From JBDKFK01 sp039798745 (GTDB taxonomy: Bacteria; Patescibacteriota; Microgenomatia; UBA1406; GWC2-37-13), in assembly GCA_039798745.1 (NCBI GenBank), contig JBDKFK010000001.1, positions 47,300 through 111,299 on the forward strand: a stretch of DNA of 64,000 nucleotides, given 5' to 3'. Within the stretch, counting starts at the first letter, position 1, and each line of letters begins with the position of its first letter. A model generated the notes under the pieces. The model did not search any database. It was not told where the DNA came from and was given only the letters and a program-made list of their open reading frames with translations. This document shows positions 8,638-15,627 of the stretch, piece after piece. The position numbers and the translations under genes were made by a program.

Positions 8638-9438
8638 ATGAATTTATTCTATGTAACAATACTTGCAGTGGTAGAGGGAATCACAGAGTTTCTGCCGGTG
8701 TCATCAACCTTTCACCTCATCTTAACTTCTCATATACTTGGACTGTCGCAATCTGATTTTTGGAAGCTGTTTGAGGTTTTTGTACAGTCAGGAGCGATAC
8801 TTTCGGTATTGATAATATCGTGGAAAGCGCTGTGGCAGGATAGAAAGCTTATGAAAAATGTCATCATTTCATTTTTACCGACAGCGGTTATCGGATTTGC
8901 ATTCTACAAAATAATTAAAGGTATATTTTTTCAGGCAAACCTTCTTATGGCGTTTGTATTTTTGGTTGTGGGCGTAGCATTTTTTGTGACTGAGCAAATG
9001 GTAAAGAGTGATCAACTTGTGCTCAAAAAACAGCTGAAGTCACTCACTATATGGGAGGCAGTTCTTATAGGACTTGTTCAAGCGTTGGCAGTTGTTCCGG
9101 GAGTTTCACGTGCCGGATCGGTAATACTGGGAATGATGTTTATGCAGTACCGACGTGATGAATCCGCAAAATATTCTTTCTATTTGTCTATTCCTACAAT
9201 TTTTGCTGCCTCTGCGTATGATCTTCTCAAGATGCGGCATCTTATTGCTTCAAATCCTGACTACATAACCTATCTTGTTTTTGGTTTTGTCGTGGCCTTT
9301 GCCACGTCATATATTGTCGTAAAATGGCTGTTAGGTTATCTTAAATCTCATACGCTCGAGGTATTCGCATGGTATCGTATAGGTTTGTTCGCTCTTCTTG
9401 TAGTGTTGACCGCGACTAATATATTTAAGTTTCTTTGA
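8638..9438 (+). CDS. uppP: Undecaprenyl-diphosphatase UppP (BacA family)
   Basis: UppP removes a phosphate from undecaprenyl diphosphate and so recycles the lipid carrier of peptidoglycan and glycan synthesis. This 266-residue protein is multi-spanning. It has the two family motifs, EGITEFLPVSSTFHL at 13-27 and PGVSRAG at 155-161. Both depart slightly from the common forms SSTGHL and PGxSRSG: Gly becomes Phe and the second Ser becomes Ala. The catalytic Glu pair and the Arg are kept. The start at 8638 follows a promoter by 6 nt; a TTG two codons earlier overlaps that promoter's spacing. Many lipid-linked glycosyltransferases nearby would need this recycling. Confidence 0.9.
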   Translation: MNLFYVTILAVVEGITEFLPVSSTFHLILTSHILGLSQSDFWKLFEVFVQSGAILSVLIISWKALWQDRKLMKNVIISFLPTAVIGFAFYKIIKGIFFQANLLMAFVFLVVGVAFFVTEQMVKSDQLVLKKQLKSLTIWEAVLIGLVQALAVVPGVSRAGSVILGMMFMQYRRDESAKYSFYLSIPTIFAASAYDLLKMRHLIASNPDYITYLVFGFVVAFATSYIVVKWLLGYLKSHTLEVFAWYRIGLFALLVVLTATNIFKFL

Positions 9439-9444
9439 ATCAAG

Positions 9445-9479
9445 TTGACACTAGCAGATTTCAACTTTATCATATTCAT
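9445..9479 (+). promoter_or_regulatory. Canonical sigma-70-like leaderless promoter
   Basis: TTGACA at 9445-9450, exactly 17 nt, TATCAT at 9468-9473, exactly 6 nt, ATG 9480. It lies just after the uppP stop codon. It is the clearest example of the promoter geometry seen across the window. Confidence 0.75.
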
Positions 9480-10112
9480 ATGAAAGAATTCCGACTTGGT
9501 ACGATAGTATTCCTTACGTTACTCGCCATTCCCATAACTCTGCAGATGTCACAACATCATCTTAATCCCACAAAGACACAGGCTGAAGCTCAGACTCTTG
9601 CGGCTGTGATAACTCCAACGTCTGCGTGTAAAACAGGAGTTAATACATTTTCTGTTGAAACCTCATGTCCTGAGGGTTATAGATACGCAAAATACACCTG
9701 TTATGATGAAAGCGCCGGAACTCTCGGTTCTTCCTCGAGCTGTAAACCCTCATCGGCATGGATAGAGTTTGCACGGAGTGCCTGTAATGGCCGGTCAAGC
9801 TGCGGTCCCAGTATTACCCCTACAATGACAGTCTGTAAAAGAGGATTGAATTCGTATACGTTTGAAAACGATTGTACCGTTCCCGGCTATACAGCCCGGG
9901 GACACCGCACCATGTCTTATTCATGCTATGACGGCACCAAAGGAACATTCAGTATGAGAGTATGTCAGACTACTGATAGCCTCGTAAAAAGTGCGACACA
10001 GATCTGTCAGACCTATGACTCTTCATGTTCATCGGCAACCCCCACCCCTCAAAGGGGAACGCCTACACCGATTCTTTGGGTAACCAAGGGAGCAGGCTTT
10101 GAGAGCTTCTAA
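9480..10112 (+). CDS. Secreted Cys-rich protein with two tandem repeats, function unknown
   Basis: I do not recognise the family. The 210-residue protein has a signal peptide or anchor at about residues 5-24 and then two related Cys-rich units. Unit one begins CKTGVNTFSVETSC and unit two CKRGLNSYTFENDC. Each continues to a CYD-x4-GT element (CYDESAGT and CYDGTKGT) and to further Cys-x-Cys patterns. The pattern C-x2-G-x-N-[ST]-[FY]-[ST]-x-E-x2-C is shared. A Thr/Pro-rich stretch follows near the C-terminus. Disulfide-stabilised extracellular domains are the natural inference, and the VKOR-family gene at 30065 could supply the oxidation. The start is fixed by a strong promoter 6 nt upstream. 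Confidence 0.75.
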   Translation: MKEFRLGTIVFLTLLAIPITLQMSQHHLNPTKTQAEAQTLAAVITPTSACKTGVNTFSVETSCPEGYRYAKYTCYDESAGTLGSSSSCKPSSAWIEFARSACNGRSSCGPSITPTMTVCKRGLNSYTFENDCTVPGYTARGHRTMSYSCYDGTKGTFSMRVCQTTDSLVKSATQICQTYDSSCSSATPTPQRGTPTPILWVTKGAGFESF

Positions 10113-10183
10113 GTGAAGAATCTTAAACTAAAGGTTGTAACCCATCCCTTTAAGCATATACGTAGATATAATGAAGAAAAATG

Positions 10184-10255
10184 AGCGGCGGACCGGATTT
10201 GAACCGGCGACCTTCTCCTTGGCAAGGAGACATTCTACCGCTGAACTACCGCCGC
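10184..10255 (-). tRNA. tRNA-Gly(GCC)
   Basis: Minus-strand cloverleaf with a perfect acceptor stem GCGGCGG/CCGCCGC, a GGTTCAAAT-type T arm and the anticodon GCC. The discriminator base is U. The 3' CCA is not encoded. Confidence 0.95.
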
Positions 10256-10305
10256 GGTTCGATTAGTATACCAAAAGCGCTCTCCTTACTCAACTGGTAA
10301 GGTCT

Positions 10306-11157
10306 TCATATGTTTGCTATGACTACGGCCACGATTGTAAAGATTCCTCCCAGTAATTCCAGCCCTGAAGGCATTTCGTTGAGAAGCAGCAGTGCAAAGA
10401 GCGGACCAAACAAAAGTTCCGATGATACCAGTATACTTCCCACATTAAGATTGGTTTTCTGAAATCCTATAAGAAACAGATACGATATCGCCAAAAACAT
10501 TGCTCCAAAAAGGGCAATCACTCCCCACGCAGTGAGAGGCATCCAAGGTATGGTCAAAGTATGGGTAAAGATCAATACGATAACCGCCATAACACAACCG
10601 GCCAGTGTTTGAATCATCACCAGACCAAGCCTGTCAGTTGATTCGCCGAGTATTTTTTGAAATATAGAGGCTATGGTTTGAAGAACTCCTGAAATAAGTC
10701 CAAATATAAATCCAATATTCAGCGTAAATCCCTGAAACGGATTTGTAAAACATATGAGCGCGGCCATGATACATAATAAAGTTATTTGTTTTTTCCGTTC
10801 TATCGTTTCTTTAAAGAACACAGAACCACAGATGAATGATGATACTAAATTGGCGATATAAAATGAAAAAACTGCAAGCGAGACTTTTGTATAAAAAACG
10901 GAGAGAGTAAAGAAAATTACTGAGATTGGAAACGAAACGGCAAATAGTAAGAGAGTTTGTTTATTGAGTTTCTTAAATTTTATCTTCTGCCCGGTAAATA
11001 GTACTACACTATATGCCATTATAAATGCTCCGGCAAATCTTAAAGCAATTACCTGGTAAGGGTTCAACCAGCTGGAAAGATATTTCGCAATTACACCTGA
11101 AAGGCCGAAGAGAATGCCTATGGTAAGGAGCGATAAAGGCCCGATATATTTATTCAT
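10306..11157 (-). CDS. DMT superfamily transporter (EamA-like)
   Basis: The protein has 283 residues with about ten predicted membrane helices arranged as two EamA-like halves. The first half begins near ILFGLSGVIAKYLSSW and the second near IGFIFGLISGVLQTIAS. This matches the drug/metabolite transporter family, whose members export or import small molecules such as amino acids. Nothing in the sequence or neighbourhood identifies a substrate. It starts 1 nt after the end of the small membrane protein gene, so both are probably on one minus-strand transcript. Confidence 0.85.
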   Translation of the reverse strand: MNKYIGPLSLLTIGILFGLSGVIAKYLSSWLNPYQVIALRFAGAFIMAYSVVLFTGQKIKFKKLNKQTLLLFAVSFPISVIFFTLSVFYTKVSLAVFSFYIANLVSSFICGSVFFKETIERKKQITLLCIMAALICFTNPFQGFTLNIGFIFGLISGVLQTIASIFQKILGESTDRLGLVMIQTLAGCVMAVIVLIFTHTLTIPWMPLTAWGVIALFGAMFLAISYLFLIGFQKTNLNVGSILVSSELLFGPLFALLLLNEMPSGLELLGGIFTIVAVVIANI

Positions 11158-11158
11158 A

Positions 11159-11563
11159 TTAATTAATCTGAGTTATCCGTTCGGTCAGCCAGATTATAAG
11201 AATACCTGACAGTAACGCGATAATCGGATATGAAAGGAGCGGCAACGTTTCGGTTATTTCCCAAAAACCCCGCCAGATGAGAACAATGCCTAGAGTAATA
11301 AGAAGCGTGAAGATATATCTGTGTCTGGCTATCTTATATACGAGCAGTTTATGAAGATATCCAAGCTCTTTTTGAGTAAAACCGTTCTTCATAAGCGCCC
11401 TTACAGGTTGTTTCTTTATACTTTTTATGATGTCTGTTTCTATATGGGATATTTTCTTTTCCTCTTTTTCAATCTTCTCTTCAGACGCCTCAATTCGCTC
11501 GGTTTCTTTGAGCAGTCTACGTTCTATTGACTTTAATTTATTGATTTCACTGGAGCGTGCCAT
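11159..11563 (-). CDS. Small coiled-coil membrane protein, function unknown
   Basis: A 134-residue protein I cannot assign. Residues 1 to about 45 are highly charged and helical (KLKSIERRLLKETERIEASEEKIEKE is too regular to be random) and likely form a coiled coil. The middle contains FTQKELGYLHKLLVYKIARHRY. Two membrane helices fill the C-terminal third. The start at 11563 follows TATAAT by exactly 6 nt, with TTGATA 18 nt further upstream. The longer frame to 11617 would contain that promoter. It is co-transcribed with the DMT transporter and lies just downstream of tRNA-Phe. Confidence 0.7.
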   Translation of the reverse strand: MARSSEINKLKSIERRLLKETERIEASEEKIEKEEKKISHIETDIIKSIKKQPVRALMKNGFTQKELGYLHKLLVYKIARHRYIFTLLITLGIVLIWRGFWEITETLPLLSYPIIALLSGILIIWLTERITQIN

Positions 11564-11599
11564 GAGTTGATTATAGATTATGAGAGATTCACATATCAA
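11564..11599 (-). promoter_or_regulatory. Leaderless promoter of coiled-coil membrane protein/DMT operon
   Basis: Minus strand: TTGATA (11599-11594), 18 nt, TATAAT (11575-11570), 6 nt, ATG 11563. Confidence 0.65.
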
Positions 11600-11628
11600 T
11601 GCCATGTGAAATATCAATGAAGAAGATG

Positions 11629-11701
11629 TGGTAGGAGTCAGAGTCGAACTGACATCTGAGGTTTTTCAGACCCCCGCCGTGACCACCTTGGCTATCCTAC
11701 C
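11629..11701 (-). tRNA. tRNA-Phe(GAA)
   Basis: Minus-strand cloverleaf with acceptor GGTAGGA/TCCTACC, T arm GTCAG-TTCGACT-CTGAC and anticodon loop CTGAAAA giving GAA. Discriminator A. The 3' CCA is not encoded. Confidence 0.95.
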
Positions 11702-11747
11702 TGATGTAATTAGCTACCTCTACCGATCTATAAAGTATATCATACGT

Positions 11748-12938
11748 TCATTCTTTTGAGAAGCTATTTTGAGACTTTTTTCTGTATATATATACTATTA
11801 AAGCAGTGGCTATAAGCGCAAGTTCGAGACCTATATACAGCTTTGGTTTATAGGGGAGGGGAAGCAGGAACGCTACACTATTTATGAGGAGAACAGGCAA
11901 GATGTAGGTAATCAGCTTGGCAGATTGCAAAAATGTGAACCCTGTCATAATCCAGAGAATCATCGCCGGATGACCATACCGCACTTCCGAGACGATATTG
12001 CTGTAATTAAAAGGATAGCCTGGAATGATAAGGTACACTATGAATCCCAAGAGGCCTAACAGGATCAATGGTTTTATATGTTTGTGATTCATCTTTAGCC
12101 ATGATATAACGCACACGACCGGGGCAAATATGAATATGAGATATTCCGACAGCCAGGCGTTCATAGTCTGCATAAGTCCATTTTTATAAAATAGCATAGT
12201 GTGCCAGTGAGGCTGCATATAACGTGAAAAGTTATCAACGCCGCGAAAAAATAAAAAGGGAAAGGGATAGAGAGGATTGCCATAATAAAACCAGTTGCGC
12301 AGATACCATGAGGCACCAAAGAGAACGAATGGAATGATGAACATATATACACGTTGGAAGGTCAGATATTCCCATACCTTCTTACCCAGCACAATACATG
12401 CGGCAATCATAAAAACAGGCCCTGAGAACTTTGCCCCGGCAAGCATACCCGCGGCTGTTCCCAATAACCAAAAATATTTGCGTGAGGCCTCAGGTTTGAG
12501 GAGTAAATATACAAGCCATACAAAAAAAACATTAAGCCAGAGGTCGGCCGTCTGAGTAGGAAGGAGTCGAATCATGGTAGGGAGAAATACTATCGAAGTT
12601 ACACAAACAAGAGCGGTTGTGTGATTAAGCCCAAGCCGTTTAGCGCATTTATACAGCACTACGCATAATATTGTCCATGCCGCAACATTAAATAGATTAA
12701 GCGGTATGTGTAATGCTACAAATAGGCTAAGAATGAGTTCGGTAGATCCGGGATATGTGGGATTGGGAAAATGAAACGATCCGGGATTCATAATTGTCCC
12801 GTCAAGCACACGATAGGCCATCGGGATATGGTATGACGTACTATCAACCTCTGTCGGTTGGGTTGTTATACCGTTATATATTGCGGTAGAAAGATATATG
12901 GCAATAAGAAGATAAAGCGTTACCTGCAGTAGTCTCAT
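11748..12938 (-). CDS. Polytopic membrane protein, GT39/GT83-like glycosyltransferase
   Basis: This 396-residue multi-spanning protein has its first loop at TTQPTEVDSTSYHIPMAYRVL. It places an Asp and a HIP element where GT-C glycosyltransferases bind the lipid-linked donor. The following FHFPNPTYPGSTELIL segment also fits that family. The C-terminus ends in a basic tail. It starts only 8 nt after the 3' end of tRNA-Ile(UAU), so it is probably transcribed with that tRNA and freed by tRNA 3' processing. It adds to the set of at least five such enzymes in the window. Acceptor and donor are unknown. Confidence 0.72.
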   Translation of the reverse strand: MRLLQVTLYLLIAIYLSTAIYNGITTQPTEVDSTSYHIPMAYRVLDGTIMNPGSFHFPNPTYPGSTELILSLFVALHIPLNLFNVAAWTILCVVLYKCAKRLGLNHTTALVCVTSIVFLPTMIRLLPTQTADLWLNVFFVWLVYLLLKPEASRKYFWLLGTAAGMLAGAKFSGPVFMIAACIVLGKKVWEYLTFQRVYMFIIPFVLFGASWYLRNWFYYGNPLYPFPFLFFRGVDNFSRYMQPHWHTMLFYKNGLMQTMNAWLSEYLIFIFAPVVCVISWLKMNHKHIKPLILLGLLGFIVYLIIPGYPFNYSNIVSEVRYGHPAMILWIMTGFTFLQSAKLITYILPVLLINSVAFLLPLPYKPKLYIGLELALIATALIVYIYRKKSQNSFSKE

Positions 12939-12946
12939 AACTTAAG

Positions 12947-13018
12947 TGCACCCACTTGGATTCGAACCAAGGACATCTACTTTATAAGAGTAGCGCTCTA
13001 CCACTGAGCTATAGGTGC
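12947..13018 (-). tRNA. tRNA-Ile(UAU)
   Basis: Minus-strand cloverleaf: acceptor GCACCTA/TGGGTGC (two wobble pairs), D arm AGCTCAGTGGTAGAGC, anticodon stem CTACT/AGTAG and loop CTTATAA, which gives anticodon UAU. Discriminator A, CCA not encoded. Most bacteria read AUA with a CAU tRNA modified to lysidine, so a UAU tRNA is unusual. Confidence 0.92.
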
Positions 13019-13061
13019 TCAACACAAAGCTTATTATACTAAATCTTTGGCTGAATGAGAA

Positions 13062-13079
13062 TGTTATAATAGTCCGTAC
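13062..13079 (+). promoter_or_regulatory. Extended -10 promoter of methyltransferase gene
   Basis: TGTTATAAT at 13062-13070 is an extended -10 (TG-N-TATAAT). It is 9 nt from ATG 13080. No good -35 box is present, as is common for extended -10 promoters. Confidence 0.6.
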
Positions 13080-13949
13080 ATGGAATATAACCTTTTACAT
13101 ACAAAATTCGAGGAATACGAGCTGATTGACTCAGGAGAAGGGGAAAAACTGGAGCGATTCGGTAAGTATCTGCTTATCCGTCCCGAACCCAAAGCTATCT
13201 GGAACCGGCAGTCTACCGTGAAACAGTGGTTTCAGGCGCACGCGCGTTATGTGAGAAATACAACAGGCGGAGGTAAGTGGAAGTTTTTTAAACCTATAGA
13301 TGATGCCTGGCATATATCCTGGGATACACTCACTTTTGAACTGCGACCCATGGGATTTAAACACGTGGGCATTTTTCCGGAGCAGGCTTCGATATGGGAA
13401 AAAACACAGTCAATAATACGAAACGCAGGTCGTCCGGTAAACGTACTTAACTTATTTGCGTATACAGGGGGATCTACGGTAGCCTGTCTTTCTGCAGGAG
13501 CCAAGGTAACTCATGTGGATTCTGTTAAAGATATCGTAGACTGGGCTCATCAAAATGTAATACTTTCAGGCCTTGATGATAAGCCTGTCCGCTGGATAGT
13601 AGAGGATGCGGTGAAATATGTAAGACGCGAAATTAAACGCGGGCACCAGTACGATGCCGTTATTATGGATCCGCCAAAGTTTGGACGTGGTTCAAATGGA
13701 GAGGTCTGGAAGCTGGAAAAGGATTTGCCACTCCTTATAGATCTTTGTAAGGAACTCCTTACTCCGCATCCATTATTTTTCCTTGTAAATGCGTACGATG
13801 TTTCCTTTACCGCTGTTACTTTGCGAAATATAGTTTCACAGCGACTTGCTCATATGGGGGGAACAATTGATTTTGGTGAACTCATAATCCAACCTACGCG
13901 TAGTCATATGGTGCTTTCAACAAGTATTTTCTCGATGTGGCACATGTAA
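13080..13949 (+). CDS. Class I SAM-dependent methyltransferase, RlmI/RlmK-like (COG1092 type)
   Basis: A 289-residue Rossmann-fold methyltransferase with the SAM motif NVLNLFAYTGGSTVACL, an acidic residue after strand 2 (THVDSVKD) and the catalytic-loop motif DPPKFGRG. These point to the RlmI/RlmK group of 23S rRNA methyltransferases. It lacks the N-terminal PUA domain of RlmI. In m5C enzymes a catalytic Cys usually sits in a Cys-Ser-rich motif near the C-terminus; here the corresponding strand reads FLVNAYDVSF with no Cys. The modification may therefore be an N-methylation, or the target may differ. The start is 9 nt after an extended -10. Confidence 0.82.
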   Translation: MEYNLLHTKFEEYELIDSGEGEKLERFGKYLLIRPEPKAIWNRQSTVKQWFQAHARYVRNTTGGGKWKFFKPIDDAWHISWDTLTFELRPMGFKHVGIFPEQASIWEKTQSIIRNAGRPVNVLNLFAYTGGSTVACLSAGAKVTHVDSVKDIVDWAHQNVILSGLDDKPVRWIVEDAVKYVRREIKRGHQYDAVIMDPPKFGRGSNGEVWKLEKDLPLLIDLCKELLTPHPLFFLVNAYDVSFTAVTLRNIVSQRLAHMGGTIDFGELIIQPTRSHMVLSTSIFSMWHM

Positions 13950-13958
13950 ATGCCTATA

Positions 13959-13997
13959 TTGCATTTGCTATCAGGGTTCGTTATAGTATGAATTAGT
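13959..13997 (+). promoter_or_regulatory. Promoter of the 351-aa membrane protein
   Basis: TTGCAT at 13959-13964, 17-nt spacer, TATAGT at 13982-13987, 10 nt to ATG 13998. Confidence 0.6.
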
Positions 13998-15053
13998 ATG
14001 GAAGAAATACCACAAGATATTCCTTTGGAATCAACGAAGACCAAGCTCTTGGCTCTGTGGTTCATTATAGTTTCTCTCGTGAGCATTCTTGTTGTAGTCG
14101 GTACACTGCTCCTTGTCATGAATACAATATCGTACAGTGTCCTGCCTGACGATGTGATGTTTGTTTCACTATTTTTGTACGGATCAATGATCGTTGTTTT
14201 TGGATATATCTGTGTACTTGGATATAAAGTATCAGCAGCTATTCATAGGTTAGAGTTTCAAGCTTATCGTTCAGCTCGACTTCTTTTTCTTGTAAACATT
14301 GTTGGTTCGAGCATTAATATACTTCTTTCAATTATTTTAAAACTAGGTTCGGTAGGAATAGTAACTTCTCTAAGTAGTGTTATAGTCAATGGGATTCTCT
14401 TATATTTATTAAGTTCTGAAAGGCGACTCTTTACTAAAGAAGGAAAACAATCTCTATGGAAGATGTCGGTAGCTGGGGTCGCGCTACTCGTGGTTGTATC
14501 TGTTACGGGACTATATCTTCAAGTTCTTACTCACCAACGAAAGGAATCAGCGATAAGAGAGTTAGATCAGAAAATTGCTAACGAATTAGCCAAACAAAAT
14601 GCCGAACCGGTCGTGACGAAGTGGACTAAGTATCAGAATGATGTATTTCATTTTCAGATGGATGTTCCTGAAGGGTGGACGATAAAAGAATACCCTCCTG
14701 ATACAGAGTTTGGGCAGCAGAGTACCCTTATCGCTTTCAGTGGAGATAAGCCTCTGTCAGGAAACCGCTTCGTAGCCCTCGAGAATGCTCATACCTATAT
14801 CATTGTATTTCCATCGACAGATACAGCTGGCTACGATCTATTTCAACGTAGGATGTCACTAATAGGTCGGGATAATTTTACACACGCTACGCTGGGTGGA
14901 GTGCCAGGAGTAGATAGTAGTTTAAACATATCTGCGGAACATGCTGGATATGTGTACGAGTTTTTCATGAAACTTCAGACAGACGAAGAATATAACTTCA
15001 GTTATTCTTCACTCTCACTCAAAATGAAGGACTCGTTTAAGTTTACACAGTGA
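13998..15053 (+). CDS. Membrane protein with C-terminal PsbP-like extracytoplasmic domain
   Basis: No firm family assignment. The 351-residue protein begins with a short acidic segment and five or so hydrophobic helices (about residues 10-180). A helix-linker, RELDQKIANELAKQNAE, leads to a soluble domain starting WTKYQNDVFHFQMDVPEGWTIKEY. The pattern F-x-[FV]-x-[VI]-P-x-GW is reminiscent of PsbP-like/lipoprotein domains common in CPR surface proteins. It has its own promoter and no operon partner. A sensory or surface-anchoring role is possible, but this is inference only. Confidence 0.6.
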   Translation: MEEIPQDIPLESTKTKLLALWFIIVSLVSILVVVGTLLLVMNTISYSVLPDDVMFVSLFLYGSMIVVFGYICVLGYKVSAAIHRLEFQAYRSARLLFLVNIVGSSINILLSIILKLGSVGIVTSLSSVIVNGILLYLLSSERRLFTKEGKQSLWKMSVAGVALLVVVSVTGLYLQVLTHQRKESAIRELDQKIANELAKQNAEPVVTKWTKYQNDVFHFQMDVPEGWTIKEYPPDTEFGQQSTLIAFSGDKPLSGNRFVALENAHTYIIVFPSTDTAGYDLFQRRMSLIGRDNFTHATLGGVPGVDSSLNISAEHAGYVYEFFMKLQTDEEYNFSYSSLSLKMKDSFKFTQ

Positions 15054-15060
15054 CCGCCGT

Positions 15061-15196
15061 AAAGGTTGTATAGACGGGCCCCACTTCGCCATGTGTATAT
15101 CGGGCTTCGTTAGGGGCACTCTTCGCGATGAGGTTTTAAAGATCCTACAACTTTTAGTGGCCGTGCCACCTCGTAGCCCCATTATATTTTAGGGGC
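15061..15196. other. Structured intergenic segment between a membrane-protein gene and tRNA-Ala
   Basis: Self-complementary blocks dominate this stretch. The 10-nt arm 15061-15070 pairs with 15146-15155 (one G-U). GCCCC at 15078-15082 can pair with GGGGC at 15113-15117. GCCCC 15176-15180 and GGGGC 15192-15196 form a hairpin 7 nt before tRNA-Ala's 3' end. No coding frame or known RNA family is recognised. It may be a trailer or processing element of the tRNA-Arg/tRNA-Ala transcript. Confidence 0.4.
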
Positions 15197-15202
15197 GAAG
15201 TG

Positions 15203-15275
15203 TGGACCTGAAGGGAGTTGAACCCTCAACCTCTGCAATGCGAATGCAGCGCTCTACCAGTTGAGCTACAGGCCC
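15203..15275 (-). tRNA. tRNA-Ala(CGC)
   Basis: Minus-strand cloverleaf with acceptor GGGCCTG/CAGGTCC, T arm GAGGG-TTCAACT-CCCTT and anticodon stem CTGCA/TGCAG around TTCGCAT, giving CGC, which reads GCG. Discriminator A, CCA not encoded. Confidence 0.93.
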
Positions 15276-15287
15276 TGACTATCGCGG

Positions 15288-15359
15288 TGCCTCCGGCAGG
15301 AATCGAACCCGCATCCTAGGATCCGGAATCCCATATTCTATCCATTGAACTACGGAGGC
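15288..15359 (-). tRNA. tRNA-Arg(CCG)
   Basis: Minus-strand cloverleaf with acceptor GCCTCCG/CGGAGGC and anticodon stem TGGGA/TCCTA around TTCCGGA, giving CCG. Discriminator A, followed by CCG, so the CCA end is not encoded. It lies 12 nt upstream of tRNA-Ala, probably on one transcript. Confidence 0.93.
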
Positions 15360-15627
15360 AGAGTCCTTTTACCTTCTATGTTGAGTATTATAGCAGCTGT
15401 GCTTGTAGATTTGAAACAGAGCAATTATTCTGCATTTACGGTTTATGAGTGCATAATTATTTATCACTGCAAAACATTTTGTAGTGTGCTATATCTACAT
15501 ATATAACATACTGGATGTGTCTTACGTTGACGAGAATATTTTTCCAGTTTTTTTTCATATGAATCTGTTATTATCAAAATAGGCGCCCTTTTTTTATGGG
15601 CAAGTTAATGCATGGATTCACAATGTA
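15360..15627. other. Intergenic stretch with no recognised element
   Basis: This AT-rich segment separates tRNA-Arg from the alpha-glucan module. TTGACG occurs at 15527-15532, but no -10 follows at a normal distance. T-runs occur near 15551 and 15593. I see no gene or clear operator here, though it must contain the promoter for the following operon. Confidence 0.4.
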
